A stretch of DNA of 64,000 bases. Source: Paraburkholderia nodosa DSM 21604. Its GTDB lineage: Bacteria > Pseudomonadota > Gammaproteobacteria > Burkholderiales > Burkholderiaceae. The translations under genes were made by a program, and so were the position numbers. Each line of letters starts with the position of its first letter. Positions within the stretch are counted from its first letter, which is position 1. The notes below the pieces were generated by a model that was not told the origin of the DNA, searched no databases, and worked only from the letters and a program-made list of their open reading frames with translations. Below are positions 9,440 through 20,035 of the stretch, piece after piece. Location of the stretch: NCBI RefSeq assembly GCF_000519185.1, contig NZ_JAFA01000023.1, forward strand, positions 1 through 64,000, in the 5' to 3' direction.

Positions 9440-9805
9440 ATGGATAAGACTCAATCTCGCCTGCGCCGCGCTCGTCAGACGCGTCTCAAGATCGCTGAGC
9501 TGCAGGTCGCGCGTCTGGCCGTGCATCGCACGAACACGCACATCTATGCGCAAGTGTTCTCGCCCTGCGGCACCAAGGTGCTGGCCAGCGCGTCGACGCT
9601 TGAAGCTGAAGTGCGTGCGCAACTGGCTGACCAGTCGGGCAAGGGCGGCAACGTCGCCGCAGCCTCGCTGATCGGCAAGCGTATTGCAGAAAAGGCTAAG
9701 GCCGCCGGCATCGAATCCGTCGCCTTTGACCGCTCGGGTTTCCGCTATCACGGCCGCGTCAAGGCGCTGGCTGATGCTGCGCGCGAAGCCGGGCTCAAGT
9801 TCTAA
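9440..9805 (+). CDS. rplR: 50S ribosomal protein L18
   Basis: 5S rRNA-binding protein of the central protuberance. 121 aa. Conserved [16 protein letters not shown] and the C-terminal [24 protein letters not shown] are visible. Confidence 0.98.
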   Translation: MDKTQSRLRRARQTRLKIAELQVARLAVHRTNTHIYAQVFSPCGTKVLASASTLEAEVRAQLADQSGKGGNVAAASLIGKRIAEKAKAAGIESVAFDRSGFRYHGRVKALADAAREAGLKF

Positions 9806-9819
9806 GGAAGGAATTCGTC

Positions 9820-10338
9820 ATGGCAAAGATGCAAGCGAAAGTTCAGGCTGACGAACGCGACGACGGCCTTCGCGAAAAAATGATTTCGGTCAATCGCGTG
9901 ACCAAGGTCGTGAAGGGTGGCCGTATTCTCGGCTTCGCCGCACTGACCGTGGTTGGTGACGGTGATGGCCGCGTCGGTATGGGCAAGGGCAAGTCGAAGG
10001 AAGTGCCCGTTGCTGTCCAGAAGGCGATGGAACAAGCTCGCCGCAACATGTTCAAGGTGCCCCTGAAGAACGGCACCCTGCAACACGAAGTGCACGGCAA
10101 GCACGGCGCATCGGTCGTCCTCCTCGCTCCGGCGAAGGCAGGTACGGGCGTGATCGCCGGCGGCCCGATGCGCGCCGTGTTCGACGTGATGGGCGTGCAG
10201 AACGTCGTGGCCAAGAGCCACGGTTCGACGAACCCGTACAACCTCGTTCGTGCCACGCTGGACGGTCTGCGCAAGCAGTCGACCCCGGCTGACATCGCGG
10301 CGAAGCGCGGCAAGTCCGTCGAAGACATTCTGGGCTAA
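9820..10338 (+). CDS. rpsE: 30S ribosomal protein S5
   Basis: 30S body protein important for decoding accuracy and for the mRNA entry channel. 172 aa. Conserved [22 protein letters not shown] (about 28-49) and [17 protein letters not shown] near residue 128 mark the two domains. AAGGAAGGAATTCGTC precedes ATG 9820. Confidence 0.98.
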   Translation: MAKMQAKVQADERDDGLREKMISVNRVTKVVKGGRILGFAALTVVGDGDGRVGMGKGKSKEVPVAVQKAMEQARRNMFKVPLKNGTLQHEVHGKHGASVVLLAPAKAGTGVIAGGPMRAVFDVMGVQNVVAKSHGSTNPYNLVRATLDGLRKQSTPADIAAKRGKSVEDILG

Positions 10339-10349
10339 GGGTGGGCACC

Positions 10350-10532
10350 ATGTCTGAAAAAACTGTCAAGGTTCAGCTCGTCAAGAGCCTGATTGGGACC
10401 CGCGAAACGCACCGCGCCACCGTGCGCGGTCTCGGCCTGCGCCGCCTGAACTCGGTCTCCGAGCTGCAGGACACGCCGGCTGTGCGCGGCATGATCAACA
10501 AGGTCTCGTACCTCGTCAAGGTCATCGGCTAA
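10350..10532 (+). CDS. rpmD: 50S ribosomal protein L30
   Basis: Small large-subunit protein. 60 aa from ATG 10350 ([16 protein letters not shown]), preceded by AAGGGTGGGCACC; the GTG at 10341 inside the ribosome site is rejected. Contains the L30 core [22 protein letters not shown]. Confidence 0.97.
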   Translation: MSEKTVKVQLVKSLIGTRETHRATVRGLGLRRLNSVSELQDTPAVRGMINKVSYLVKVIG

Positions 10533-10561
10533 GCGCTCGACCAGGACTCCAGGAGTTGAAA

Positions 10562-10996
10562 ATGGAATTGAATAACCTGAAGCCGGCAGAAGGCGCGAAG
10601 CACGCTAAGCGTCGCGTCGGTCGCGGCATCGGCTCCGGCCTCGGCAAGACCGCTGGCCGTGGTCACAAGGGTCAGAAATCGCGTTCGGGCGGCTTCCACA
10701 AGGTTGGCTTCGAAGGCGGTCAAATGCCGCTGCAGCGTCGTCTGCCGAAGCGCGGCTTTACCTCGCTGACGAAGGAATTCGTCGGTGAAGTGCGCCTCGC
10801 CGACATCGAGAAGCTGCCGGTCGACGAAATCGATCTGCTGGCTCTCAAGCAGGCAGGCCTCGTGGGCGAACTGACCCGTAGCGCAAAGATCATCGCCACC
10901 GGCGAGATCAAGCGCAAGGTCGTCGTGAAGGGTCTGGGTGCGACGAAGAATGCGCGTGCTGCGATTGAAGCAGCAGGCGGTTCTTTTGCCGAGTGA
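10562..10996 (+). CDS. rplO: 50S ribosomal protein L15
   Basis: Late-assembly large-subunit protein. 144 aa from ATG 10562 ([13 protein letters not shown]) behind AGGAGTTGAAA; an in-frame TTG at 10556 is part of that site. The Gly/Arg/Lys-rich N-terminal arm [19 protein letters not shown] (about 22-40) is diagnostic. Confidence 0.98.
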   Translation: MELNNLKPAEGAKHAKRRVGRGIGSGLGKTAGRGHKGQKSRSGGFHKVGFEGGQMPLQRRLPKRGFTSLTKEFVGEVRLADIEKLPVDEIDLLALKQAGLVGELTRSAKIIATGEIKRKVVVKGLGATKNARAAIEAAGGSFAE

Positions 10997-11055
10997 TTGT
11001 GAGTGGTGCGCGCGGGCTTGCCCGCCGTCACTAACATCTGCATCGGAGAAGGTAC

Positions 11056-12402
11056 TTGGCTAACAGCCCGAGTCTCGCAAAAACCGGTCGCAGCGCACCG
11101 AAGTTCGGCGACCTGCGCCGGCGTGCAGTGTTCCTGCTGCTGGCGTTGGTCGTTTATCGTATCGGCGCGCATATTCCGGTTCCGGGTATCGATCCGGACC
11201 AACTGGCGAAGCTCTTCCAGAGCCAGTCGGGCGGCATCCTTGGCATGTTCAACATGTTCTCGGGTGGCGCACTGTCGCGGTTCACGATCTTCGCGCTGGG
11301 TGTGATGCCGTATATCTCGGCGTCGATCATCCTGCAGCTGATGGCAATTGTTTCGCCGCAGCTGGAAGCGCTGAAGAAAGAAGGGCAGGCTGGGCAACGC
11401 AAGATCACGCAGTACACGCGGATCTTCACGGTGGTGCTGGCGACGTTTCAGGCGTTCGGCATCGCGGTCGCGCTGGAAAACCAGCCCGGCCTCGTGATCG
11501 ATCCGGGCATGGTGTTCCGCTTGACGACGGTCGTGACGCTCGTAACGGGCACGATGTTCCTGATGTGGCTTGGTGAGCAGATCACGGAACGCGGGCTTGG
11601 CAACGGTATCTCGATCATCATCTTTGGCGGGATCGCGGCAGGCTTCCCGAATGCGCTCGGTGGTCTTTTCGAACTGGTTCGCACCGGCTCGATGAGCATC
11701 ATCTCGGCGATCATCGTGGTCGTTCTGATCGCAGCCGTGACGTACCTGGTGGTGTTCATCGAACGCGGCCAGCGCAAGATCCTCGTGAACTATGCGAAGC
11801 GTCAGGTCGGTAACAAGATTTACGGCGGGCAGTCGTCCCACCTGCCGCTCAAGCTGAACATGTCGGGTGTGATTCCGCCGATCTTCGCGTCGTCGATCAT
11901 CCTGTTCCCGGCAACTATCCTGAACTGGTTCAGTTCGGGGTCGCGAACCGGCTGGTTTGCGGACACGCTGCACAATGTGGCCGAAGCCCTCAAGCCTGGC
12001 CAGCCCGTGTACGTGTTGCTGTACGCGTTGGCGATCGTGTTCTTCTGCTTCTTCTACACCGCACTGGTGTTCAACAGCAGGGAAACGGCCGACAACCTGA
12101 AGAAAAGTGGCGCGTTCGTACCTGGCATCCGCCCGGGCGATCAGACGGCACGCTATATCGACCGCATCCTCACGCGTCTGACGCTGGCCGGTGCGATCTA
12201 TATCGTGTTCGTTTGCCTGCTGCCGGAGTTTCTGGTGCTGCGCTGGAACGTGCCGTTTTATTTTGGTGGAACGTCGCTGCTGATCATTGTCGTCGTCACA
12301 ATGGACTTCATGGCGCAGGTGCAGTCGTACGTGATGTCGCAACAATATGAATCGCTGCTCAAGAAGGCCAACTTCAAGGGCGGCGGCGTCCCGATGCGTT
12401 GA
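11056..12402 (+). CDS. secY: Protein translocase subunit SecY (TTG start)
   Basis: Channel-forming subunit of SecYEG, exporting unfolded proteins through the inner membrane. 448 aa from TTG 11056 ([11 protein letters not shown]), four bases after CGGAGAAGGT; I find no better ATG. About ten hydrophobic segments are visible, starting [22 protein letters not shown] (about residues 23-44). Cytosolic loops carry the conserved [10 protein letters not shown] and NYAKRQVG. Its place between rplO and infA is the standard spc arrangement. Confidence 0.98.
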   Translation: MANSPSLAKTGRSAPKFGDLRRRAVFLLLALVVYRIGAHIPVPGIDPDQLAKLFQSQSGGILGMFNMFSGGALSRFTIFALGVMPYISASIILQLMAIVSPQLEALKKEGQAGQRKITQYTRIFTVVLATFQAFGIAVALENQPGLVIDPGMVFRLTTVVTLVTGTMFLMWLGEQITERGLGNGISIIIFGGIAAGFPNALGGLFELVRTGSMSIISAIIVVVLIAAVTYLVVFIERGQRKILVNYAKRQVGNKIYGGQSSHLPLKLNMSGVIPPIFASSIILFPATILNWFSSGSRTGWFADTLHNVAEALKPGQPVYVLLYALAIVFFCFFYTALVFNSRETADNLKKSGAFVPGIRPGDQTARYIDRILTRLTLAGAIYIVFVCLLPEFLVLRWNVPFYFGGTSLLIIVVVTMDFMAQVQSYVMSQQYESLLKKANFKGGGVPMR

Positions 12403-12410
12403 AAGGACCT

Positions 12411-12629
12411 ATGGCCAAAGACGATGTAATCCAGATGCAAGGCGAGGTGATCGAAAACCTCCCCAACGCTACCTTCCGGGTGAAGCTGGAAAACGGCCAT
12501 GTCGTTCTGGGACATATTTCCGGAAAGATGCGGATGCACTACATCCGCATTCTCCCGGGCGACAAGGTGACGGTTGAGTTGACGCCTTACGATCTGTCGC
12601 GTGCGCGGATCGTGTTCCGGGCGAAGTGA
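12411..12629 (+). CDS. infA: Translation initiation factor IF-1
   Basis: OB-fold factor that occupies the ribosomal A site during initiation. 72 aa from ATG 12411 ([20 protein letters not shown]) behind AAAGGACCT; an upstream in-frame ATG at 12399 lies inside secY and is rejected. Ends [12 protein letters not shown]. Burkholderia genomes often have a second infA elsewhere. Confidence 0.98.
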   Translation: MAKDDVIQMQGEVIENLPNATFRVKLENGHVVLGHISGKMRMHYIRILPGDKVTVELTPYDLSRARIVFRAK

Positions 12630-12650
12630 TTTAGGAAAAAGGGTAATATC

Positions 12651-12767
12651 ATGAAAGTGATGGCATCGGTAAAGCGCATTTGCCGCAACTGCAAAATCAT
12701 CAAGCGCAACGGCGTCGTTCGCGTGATCTGCAGCTCGGACCCGCGCCACAAGCAGCGCCAAGGCTGA
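12651..12767 (+). CDS. rpmJ: 50S ribosomal protein L36, zinc-binding form
   Basis: Smallest large-subunit protein. 38 aa: [14 protein letters not shown] and onward, ending DPRHKQRQG. Cys11, Cys14, Cys27 and His33 form the zinc site, so this is the C+ form. AGGAAAAAGGGTAATATC precedes ATG 12651. It lies between infA and rpsM, as expected. Confidence 0.97.
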   Translation: MKVMASVKRICRNCKIIKRNGVVRVICSSDPRHKQRQG

Positions 12768-12802
12768 TTAGCGCGCTTGCGCTTTTTGTTTGAGGAAAAA
12801 CA

Positions 12803-13168
12803 ATGGCTCGTATTGCAGGGGTTAACATCCCGAACCACCAGCACACTGAAATCGGCCTGACGGCAATTTTCGGTGTTGGCCGCACGCGTTCGCGCAACAT
12901 CTGCGTGTCCGCCGGTGTGCCGTTCAACAAGAAGGTCAAGGACCTGAACGACGCGGATCTGGAAAAGCTGCGTGAGGAAGTGGGCAAGTTTGTCGTCGAA
13001 GGCGATCTCCGCCGTGAAGTGACGATGAACATCAAGCGCCTGATGGACCTCGGCTGCTACCGCGGCGTGCGCCATCGCAAGGGCCTGCCCCTGCGTGGCC
13101 AGCGTACGCGTACCAACGCACGTACGCGTAAGGGTCCGCGCCGCGCAGCACAGTCGCTGAAGAAGTAA
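12803..13168 (+). CDS. rpsM: 30S ribosomal protein S13
   Basis: 30S head protein that contacts the P-site tRNA and forms an intersubunit bridge. 121 aa. Helix-two-turn-helix region [16 protein letters not shown] and the basic tail [15 protein letters not shown] are typical. In E. coli the mRNA around this start is the S4 repression site; the short spacer here (35 bases) leaves little room for the same fold. Confidence 0.98.
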   Translation: MARIAGVNIPNHQHTEIGLTAIFGVGRTRSRNICVSAGVPFNKKVKDLNDADLEKLREEVGKFVVEGDLRREVTMNIKRLMDLGCYRGVRHRKGLPLRGQRTRTNARTRKGPRRAAQSLKK

Positions 13169-13196
13169 GCGGAACTGAAAGTTACAGGAAAACGTA

Positions 13197-13601
13197 ATGG
13201 CTAAGGCTTCGAACAACTCCGCGGCGCAACGCGTTCGCAAGAAGGTTAAGAAGAACGTCGCCGAGGGCGTGGTTCACGTTCACGCGTCGTTCAACAACAC
13301 CATCATCACGATTACCGACCGTCAAGGCAACGCGCTTGCCTGGGCAACGTCGGGCGGTCAGGGCTTCAAGGGCTCGCGTAAGTCGACGCCCTTCGCAGCT
13401 CAGGTCGCAGCTGAATCGGCTGGCCGTGTAGCGATGGAATACGGCGTCAAGAACCTCGAAGTGCGGATCAAGGGCCCCGGTCCTGGCCGCGAATCGGCGG
13501 TGCGCGCGCTGCATGGTCTTGGCATCAAGATCACCGCGATCTCCGACGTGACGCCGGTTCCGCACAACGGCTGCCGTCCGCCGAAGCGCCGCCGCATCTA
13601 A
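13197..13601 (+). CDS. rpsK: 30S ribosomal protein S11
   Basis: 30S platform protein that lines the mRNA path in the E site. 134 aa. Conserved [20 protein letters not shown] (about 25-44) and the C-terminal [17 protein letters not shown]. The next gene, rpsD, follows after a 164-base gap containing RNA-like hairpins. Confidence 0.98.
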   Translation: MAKASNNSAAQRVRKKVKKNVAEGVVHVHASFNNTIITITDRQGNALAWATSGGQGFKGSRKSTPFAAQVAAESAGRVAMEYGVKNLEVRIKGPGPGRESAVRALHGLGIKITAISDVTPVPHNGCRPPKRRRI

Positions 13602-13620
13602 GGCGTCGTTTTAGCCGAAT

Positions 13621-13702
13621 GCCTGAGCCGCCGGAAACGGCGACCCAGGCTCTCGGCGTTATTGAATTGACTAAGCCCACCGTTCGGCTCAAAGGGCCGG
13701 AC
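13621..13702 (+). promoter_or_regulatory. Two-hairpin structured leader upstream of rpsD
   Basis: Hairpin 1 (13621-13650): GCCTG/CAGGC outer stem, 3x3 internal loop, CGCCG/CGGCG inner stem closed by a GAAA tetraloop. Hairpin 2 (13682-13702): GTTCGGC/GCCGGAC with one G-T wobble. S4 is the alpha-operon autorepressor in E. coli, so a role as an S4 target in front of rpsD is a reasonable inference, unproven. Confidence 0.45.
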
Positions 13703-13765
13703 TAGCGCGATACCGCGGGTTTTCCCACTAAGGTTTCGCGTGATCAATTATCGAAGGAAAGCAAC

Positions 13766-14389
13766 GTGGCACGTTATATCGGCCCGAAGGCCAAGCTGTC
13801 CCGCCGTGAAGGCACCGACCTCTTCCTGAAGAGCGCGCGCCGCTCGCTCGCCGACAAGTGCAAGCTCGACAGCAAGCCGGGTCAGCACGGCCGCACCTCG
13901 GGCGCGCGCACGTCCGACTACGGCACGCAGCTTCGCGAAAAGCAAAAAGTGAAGCGCATCTACGGCGTGCTCGAGCGCCAGTTCCGCCGCTACTTCGCGG
14001 AAGCTGACCGCATCAAGGGCAACACCGGCGAAAACCTGCTGCAACTGCTCGAATCGCGTCTCGACAACGTCGTGTACCGCATGGGCTTCGCATCGACCCG
14101 CGCTGAAGCGCGCCAGCTCGTGGGCCACAAGGCTCTCACGCTGAACGGCGTCGTCGCGAACATCCCGTCGATGCAAGTGAAGGCTGGCGACGTCGTCGCG
14201 ATTCGCGAAAAGGCGAAGAAGCAGGCGCGTATCGTCGAAGCCCTCTCGCTCGCAGAGCAAGGCGGCATGGCAGGTTGGGTGTCGGTCGACGCGAAGAAGT
14301 TCGAAGGCACGTTCAAGGGCATGCCTGAGCGCAGCGACATCGCTGGCGACATCAACGAAAGCCTGATCGTCGAATTGTATTCGCGGTAA
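13766..14389 (+). CDS. rpsD: 30S ribosomal protein S4
   Basis: 16S rRNA assembly-nucleating protein and, in E. coli, translational repressor of the alpha operon. 207 aa, GTG start at 13766 behind GAAGGAAAGCAAC. The S4 RNA-binding domain ([28 protein letters not shown], about residues 96-123) is clear. The N-terminal zinc cysteines are reduced to one (Cys31), so it is the zinc-free type. Confidence 0.98.
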   Translation: MARYIGPKAKLSRREGTDLFLKSARRSLADKCKLDSKPGQHGRTSGARTSDYGTQLREKQKVKRIYGVLERQFRRYFAEADRIKGNTGENLLQLLESRLDNVVYRMGFASTRAEARQLVGHKALTLNGVVANIPSMQVKAGDVVAIREKAKKQARIVEALSLAEQGGMAGWVSVDAKKFEGTFKGMPERSDIAGDINESLIVELYSR

Positions 14390-14397
14390 TCGGATTG

Positions 14398-14451
14398 ACG
14401 GCCGGGGTAACCTCTGTGCTTCGCGCAGGAGGCGGCCTCGGCCGTTTTTTT
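14398..14451 (+). terminator. Intrinsic-terminator-like hairpin between rpsD and rpoA
   Basis: ACGGCCG (14398-14404) pairs with CGGCCGT (14439-14445) around an inner imperfect stem capped by TTCG, and seven T residues follow (14445-14451). It lies inside the alpha operon, so it probably attenuates read-through from rpsD into rpoA rather than ending the operon. Confidence 0.65.
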
Positions 14452-14513
14452 CAGGTTGTTGCCATCTCAGCCTTATCGGTGTAACGAGCCGAGGGTATTG
14501 AAAAGGAAAACCT

Positions 14514-15491
14514 ATGCAAACCAGTTTGTTGAAACCCAAGATCATCGCTGTGGAATCGCTCGGCGACAACCACGCGAAAGTGGTCATGGAGCCGTTCGAA
14601 CGCGGTTATGGCCACACCTTGGGTAACGCGCTCCGGCGCGTGCTGCTGTCGTCGATGGTGGGCTACGCGCCGACCGAAGTGACGATCGCAGGCGTCGTGC
14701 ACGAATACTCGACGCTCGATGGTGTGCAAGAGGATGTGGTCAACCTGCTGCTGAACCTCAAGGGTGTCGTTTTCAAGTTGCATAACCGTGACGAAGTGAC
14801 GGTTACGCTGCGCAAGGAAGGCGAAGGCGTTGTCACCGCTGGCGACATCGAACTCTCGCACGACTGCGAAGTGATCAACCCGGATCACGTGGTTGCGCGT
14901 CTGACGAAGGGCGGCAAGCTCGACGTGCAGATCAAGATCGAAAAGGGCCGTGGCTACGTGCCGGGCAACGTGCGCCGTTACGGCGAAGAGTCGGCCAAGA
15001 TCATCGGCCGCATCGTGCTGGACGCGTCGTTCTCGCCGGTTCGCCGCGTGAGCTACGCCGTGGAAAGCGCGCGTGTCGAACAGCGTACCGACCTCGACAA
15101 GCTCGTGATGAACATCGAAACCAACGGCGTGATCTCGCCTGAGGAAGCGATCCGCCAGTCGGCCCGCATCCTCGTGGATCAGCTGTCGGTGTTCGCGGCA
15201 CTGGAAGGCACGGAAACGGCCGCGGAAGCGCCTTCGCGCGCACCGCAGATCGACCCGATCCTGCTGCGTCCGGTGGACGATCTCGAACTCACGGTTCGCT
15301 CGGCGAACTGCCTGAAGGCCGAGAACATCTACTACATCGGCGATCTGATCCAGCGCACCGAGAACGAGCTGCTCAAGACCCCGAACCTGGGTCGCAAGTC
15401 GCTCAACGAGATCAAGGAAGTGCTCGCTTCGCGCGGTCTCACGCTTGGCATGAAGCTCGAAAACTGGCCGCCGGCTGGTCTCGACAAGTAA
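14514..15491 (+). CDS. rpoA: DNA-directed RNA polymerase subunit alpha
   Basis: Alpha subunit: the N-terminal domain nucleates polymerase assembly and the C-terminal domain binds UP elements and activators. 325 aa. The NTD contains [22 protein letters not shown] (residues 24-45). The CTD contains [38 protein letters not shown], with the DNA-binding determinants. AAAAGGAAAACCT precedes ATG 14514. Confidence 0.99.
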   Translation: MQTSLLKPKIIAVESLGDNHAKVVMEPFERGYGHTLGNALRRVLLSSMVGYAPTEVTIAGVVHEYSTLDGVQEDVVNLLLNLKGVVFKLHNRDEVTVTLRKEGEGVVTAGDIELSHDCEVINPDHVVARLTKGGKLDVQIKIEKGRGYVPGNVRRYGEESAKIIGRIVLDASFSPVRRVSYAVESARVEQRTDLDKLVMNIETNGVISPEEAIRQSARILVDQLSVFAALEGTETAAEAPSRAPQIDPILLRPVDDLELTVRSANCLKAENIYYIGDLIQRTENELLKTPNLGRKSLNEIKEVLASRGLTLGMKLENWPPAGLDK

Positions 15492-15504
15492 GAAGTCTGG
15501 CACG

Positions 15505-15545
15505 GACGCGGATTTTCCTTTAAAATCCGCGTCTTGCCTTTTTCA
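15505..15545 (+). terminator. Hairpin with partial T tract between rpoA and rplQ
   Basis: A perfect 12-bp stem, GACGCGGATTTT (15505-15516) with AAAATCCGCGTC (15522-15533), and a five-base loop, followed by TTGCCTTTTTC. It starts thirteen bases after the rpoA stop and could uncouple rpoA from rplQ. Confidence 0.5.
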
Positions 15546-15631
15546 CGTACCGGCCCGTGCCTTAGTCGGGGTTGCCAAACCCGCGAGGCGATAGAAGAGC
15601 TGGACCAAAACTTTGTTTCAAGGAAATTGAA

Positions 15632-16024
15632 ATGCGTCACCGTCATGGTCTGCGGAAACTGAACCGCACGAGCAGCCACCGTCTGGCAATGCTCCGTAAC
15701 ATGTCCAACTCGCTCATCGAGCACGAAGTCATCAAGACGACGCTGCCGAAGGCGAAGGAACTCCGTAAGGTTGTCGAGCCCCTCATCACGCTGGGCAAGA
15801 AGCCGTCGCTCGCAAACCGTCGTCTGGCGTTCAACCGCCTGCGCGATCGTGACTCGGTCACGAAGCTGTTCGACGTGCTCGGTCCGCGTTTCGCGAACCG
15901 TCCGGGCGGCTACCTGCGTATCCTGAAGTTCGGTTTCCGTGTTGGCGACAACGCACCGATGGCACTGGTCGAACTGCTCGACCGTCCGGAAGTCGCGGAA
16001 GAGAACATCCAGGAAGCGGAATAA
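15632..16024 (+). CDS. rplQ: 50S ribosomal protein L17
   Basis: Large-subunit protein near the exit tunnel and last gene of the alpha operon. 130 aa from ATG 15632 ([17 protein letters not shown]) behind CAAGGAAATTGAA. The in-frame upstream extension to 15572 has no ribosome site. [34 protein letters not shown] is typical. Confidence 0.98.
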   Translation: MRHRHGLRKLNRTSSHRLAMLRNMSNSLIEHEVIKTTLPKAKELRKVVEPLITLGKKPSLANRRLAFNRLRDRDSVTKLFDVLGPRFANRPGGYLRILKFGFRVGDNAPMALVELLDRPEVAEENIQEAE

Positions 16025-16061
16025 GCTTTCCGTCGCTTGATCCCCGGATTGAGCGGCACGC

Positions 16062-16091
16062 AAAAAAAGCCAGGCCTAGCCTGGCTTTTTT
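16062..16091 (+). terminator. Intrinsic terminator of the alpha operon
   Basis: GCCAGGC-CTA-GCCTGGC flanked by an A run on the left and six T residues on the right. The symmetric A/T flanks make it potentially bidirectional, but genes on both sides run rightward. Confidence 0.85.
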
Positions 16092-16252
16092 GTTTTCGGG
16101 CGTGGAAGAAATCGCTCCGAACCGTGTTTGCCGGTTGCAGTCCCCTTTTGCCACACGGTGCACTAGAGAAGCCGATCGGCGCCGATGGTACGATTACGTT
16201 CTGCCCCGAAGCCCGTTTGCTCCCGCACGCGGGCGCCACGCCGGAGTTCGTC

Positions 16253-16585
16253 GTGACCCTCAATGTGACCCTGATGCTGACTACGGTGCCCGACGAGGGC
16301 ACCGCCGAAACGCTCGCCGCCGGGGCGCTCGCGCAGCGCCTCGCTGCGTGCGTGACGCGCCTGGGCGCCGTGCACTCGCAGTATCACTGGCAGGGCAACA
16401 TCGAGTCGGGCAACGAGATCCAGCTGCTCTTCAAGACGAGCCTCGCCCGCGCGGCCGAGCTCGAACAGTTCATCCAGACCCAGCATCCCTACGAGACGCC
16501 CGAGATTCTTTCGTGGCAAGCCACGGCGTCGAACGCCTACGGGCAATGGGTCAATGCCGAGACTCAGCGCACTCTTCATGTCTAA
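16253..16585 (+). CDS. cutA: Divalent-cation tolerance protein CutA
   Basis: Small trimeric cytosolic protein of the PII-like fold, linked in E. coli to copper tolerance; its direct role is unsettled. 110 aa from GTG 16253, chosen because GGAG lies eight bases upstream and the CutA fold begins at once (LNVTLMLTTVPDEGTA). The family marks YHWQG and HPYETPEI are present. The reading frame stays open upstream without similarity. Its end overlaps the start of dsbD, and the CutA-DsbD pairing is common in proteobacteria. Confidence 0.93.
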   Translation: MTLNVTLMLTTVPDEGTAETLAAGALAQRLAACVTRLGAVHSQYHWQGNIESGNEIQLLFKTSLARAAELEQFIQTQHPYETPEILSWQATASNAYGQWVNAETQRTLHV

Positions 16586-18545
16586 CCGCTTCGATCGGCG
16601 CTCGCGCGCCGCGCCGTACGCTTCGCTGTCCGGCTTTCTCCTGCTCGTCTGCTGTCTGCTGCCGATGCTGTTTGGCACTTCGCTCGCGCGTGCGGCCGAC
16701 GACGACTTCCTGCCGCCCGACCAGGCCTTCACGTTCAGCGCGAGCGAAGTGCCGGGCATGGTCGACGTGCACTTCAAGATCGCCGACGGCTACTACATGT
16801 ACCGCGAGCGCTTCGCCTTCGCCGCGCGCAACGGGACGGCGCAGCTCGGCGAGGCGCAGATCCCGCCCGGCCACGTCAAGTTCGATCCGACCTTCCAGAA
16901 GAATGTCGAAACCTATCGAGGCGAGCTGACGATCCGCGTGCCGGTGCAAAAGGCGAGCGGTCCGTTCGATCTTGCGGTGACATCGCAGGGCTGCGCCGAT
17001 GCGGGCATCTGTTATCCGCCCGCGGAACACGTGTTTCACGTAAGCGGCGCGGCGTTGCAGGCCGCTACGGCTGGCCAGAGCCCCGTGCCGGGCGCAGCGA
17101 ACCCGACGCCCGCGCCCCAGCCGCAAACCAGCGCAGCACCCGCAGCAGGCGGTACCGACGAGCCCTGGTACGAGCGCGCCACGAGCGCCGACTACGCGCA
17201 ATCGCTGTTGCAGGGCGGCGGCTTTTTCGCCGTGGTGGGCCTGTACTTCGTGGCCGGCATGGTGCTGAGCCTCTTGCCCTGCTCGTACCCGATGATCCCG
17301 ATCCTCTCGGCGATCATCGTTGGTGAGGGTGCCCGCGTCACGCGCTCGCGCGGCTTCGCGCTCTCGTTCGTCTACGTGCTCGGCATGGCGCTCGTCTACA
17401 CGGCGCTGGGTATTGCCGCTGCCCTGGTCGGCCAGAGCCTTGGCGCATGGCTGCAGAACCCGTGGGTGCTGGGCGTGTTCGCGGTGCTCCTCGCCGCGTT
17501 CGCCGTCATGCTGATTGCCGGCTACGACATCGCGCTGCCGCAGCGCTGGCAGGACGGCGCCTCGCGCGCCACCCAGGGCCGTTCCGGCGGCAAATTCGCC
17601 GCTGTCGCCGTGATGGGTGCGCTTTCCGCGCTCGTGGTGGGCGCCTGCATGACCGCGCCGCTCTTCGCGGTGCTGGCGTTCATCGCGCACACGGGCAACG
17701 CCGTGCTCGGCGGCGCGGCGCTCTTTGCGATGGGGCTGGGTCTTGGCGTCCCGCTGATGATCCTCGGCATCGGCGCGGGCTCGCTGCTGCCTCGCGCGGG
17801 CACGTGGATGGATGGCGTGAAGGTGTTCTTCGGCGTCGTGCTGCTGGCGGCCGCGCTGTGGATCGTCTGGCCGGTGCTCGGCGCCACCGCGCAGATGCTG
17901 CTCGCCGCCCTCTGGCTGCTGCTCGCGGCCGCCGCGCTTGGCCTCTTCACGCCGAACGCGGGTGCGGCCAACGTCTGGCGGCGCCTCGGGCGTGGTCTCG
18001 GCGCGGCGTTCGCGATCTGGGCCGCGACGCTGATCGTCGGTCTTGCGGCGGGTTCGACCGATCCGCTGCGTCCGCTCGCCGTGCTGGCCGCGCGCGTGGG
18101 CGGCGCGAGCGATATTGCCGCCGCCGGCGCGGCACAGTCCGCGGGCGCCAGCGAAGCGAACGCATTGGTCTTCGCGCCCGTGCGCTCGCCCGCGCAACTC
18201 GACGCGGCGCTGAAGACCGCGGGCAAGCCCTCGATGCTCGACTTCTACGCCGACTGGTGCGTGAGCTGCAAGGAAATGGAGAAGCTCACGTTCAGCGACC
18301 CGCGCGTGCAGGCGCGCCTCGCGGAGCTGGGGCTGCTGCGCGCCGATGTGACCGCCAACAATTCGGACGACCAGGCACTGCTCAAGCGCTTCGGCCTCTT
18401 CGGACCGCCGGGCATCATCTTCTTCGATACGCAAGGGCGTGAAGTGTTGCGCGTGGTCGGCTACGAGAACGCCGACCGGTTCCTCGCGCGCCTCGATCGC
18501 CTGACTGCGCCGGCGCCGCAAGCGCCGGCAGCGCCATCGGCCTGA
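16554..18545 (+). CDS. dsbD: Thiol:disulfide interchange protein DsbD
   Basis: Inner-membrane protein that moves electrons from cytosolic thioredoxin to periplasmic disulfide isomerases and cytochrome c maturation. 663 aa. A signal peptide ends near ALARA-ADDDF (about residue 47). The periplasmic alpha domain has the Cys147-Cys153 pair (GCADAGIC). About eight membrane segments follow, with redox cysteines in LLPCSYP and GACMTAP. The C-terminal thioredoxin domain has CVSC at 569-572. ATG 16578, which overlaps the cutA stop, is an alternative start. It fits the cytochrome c assembly genes downstream. Confidence 0.96.
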   Translation: MPRLSALFMSNRFDRRSRAAPYASLSGFLLLVCCLLPMLFGTSLARAADDDFLPPDQAFTFSASEVPGMVDVHFKIADGYYMYRERFAFAARNGTAQLGEAQIPPGHVKFDPTFQKNVETYRGELTIRVPVQKASGPFDLAVTSQGCADAGICYPPAEHVFHVSGAALQAATAGQSPVPGAANPTPAPQPQTSAAPAAGGTDEPWYERATSADYAQSLLQGGGFFAVVGLYFVAGMVLSLLPCSYPMIPILSAIIVGEGARVTRSRGFALSFVYVLGMALVYTALGIAAALVGQSLGAWLQNPWVLGVFAVLLAAFAVMLIAGYDIALPQRWQDGASRATQGRSGGKFAAVAVMGALSALVVGACMTAPLFAVLAFIAHTGNAVLGGAALFAMGLGLGVPLMILGIGAGSLLPRAGTWMDGVKVFFGVVLLAAALWIVWPVLGATAQMLLAALWLLLAAAALGLFTPNAGAANVWRRLGRGLGAAFAIWAATLIVGLAAGSTDPLRPLAVLAARVGGASDIAAAGAAQSAGASEANALVFAPVRSPAQLDAALKTAGKPSMLDFYADWCVSCKEMEKLTFSDPRVQARLAELGLLRADVTANNSDDQALLKRFGLFGPPGIIFFDTQGREVLRVVGYENADRFLARLDRLTAPAPQAPAAPSA

Positions 18546-18590
18546 TCGGCGGCATGGCGCGCGCGTGAGAGCGCGCATCGGCCCAAAAGC

Positions 18591-18621
18591 AAAAAGGCAC
18601 GTCCTCGGACGTGCCTTTTTT
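18591..18621. terminator. Bidirectional terminator between dsbD and hemB
   Basis: GGCACGTC-CTCG-GACGTGCC with five A residues on the left and six T residues on the right. It serves the two convergent genes dsbD (+) and hemB (-). Confidence 0.9.
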
Positions 18622-18640
18622 CATGCGATGCGTGCAGCGC

Positions 18641-19821
<1,181 letters not shown>

Positions 19822-19969
19822 ATGTGCGCCGAAAGCGCCGTAGCAAGGCCCCACGGCGCAAACCGGAGAGGGCGCTTGCGCCTGACATTAGCGTGGTCTG
19901 TGTGCGGTAGCGCACATAGCGAGGCGAATGCCGCGCCGGCCTTGTGAAAAGATCTGACGAAAGCGCGTG

Positions 19970-19993
19970 AAAAGCCCGGCAGTGTGGGCTTTT
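19970..19993 (-). terminator. Possible terminator of engB
   Basis: AAAAGCCC and GGGCTTTT form a perfect 8-bp stem around GGCAGTGT. Read on the minus strand it lies 42 bases past the engB stop and ends GGGCTTTTC, a short T run. Confidence 0.55.
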
Positions 19994-20035
19994 AGACGAC
20001 TGAGGGCCTGCCTGAAGCGACTGGCCCGAGGGGTG

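Noticed and set aside
14456-14490. A promoter for rpoA (TTGCCA then TAACGA)
   Set aside because: The -10 box matches at only 2 of 6 positions; not enough to support a call despite the upstream terminator.
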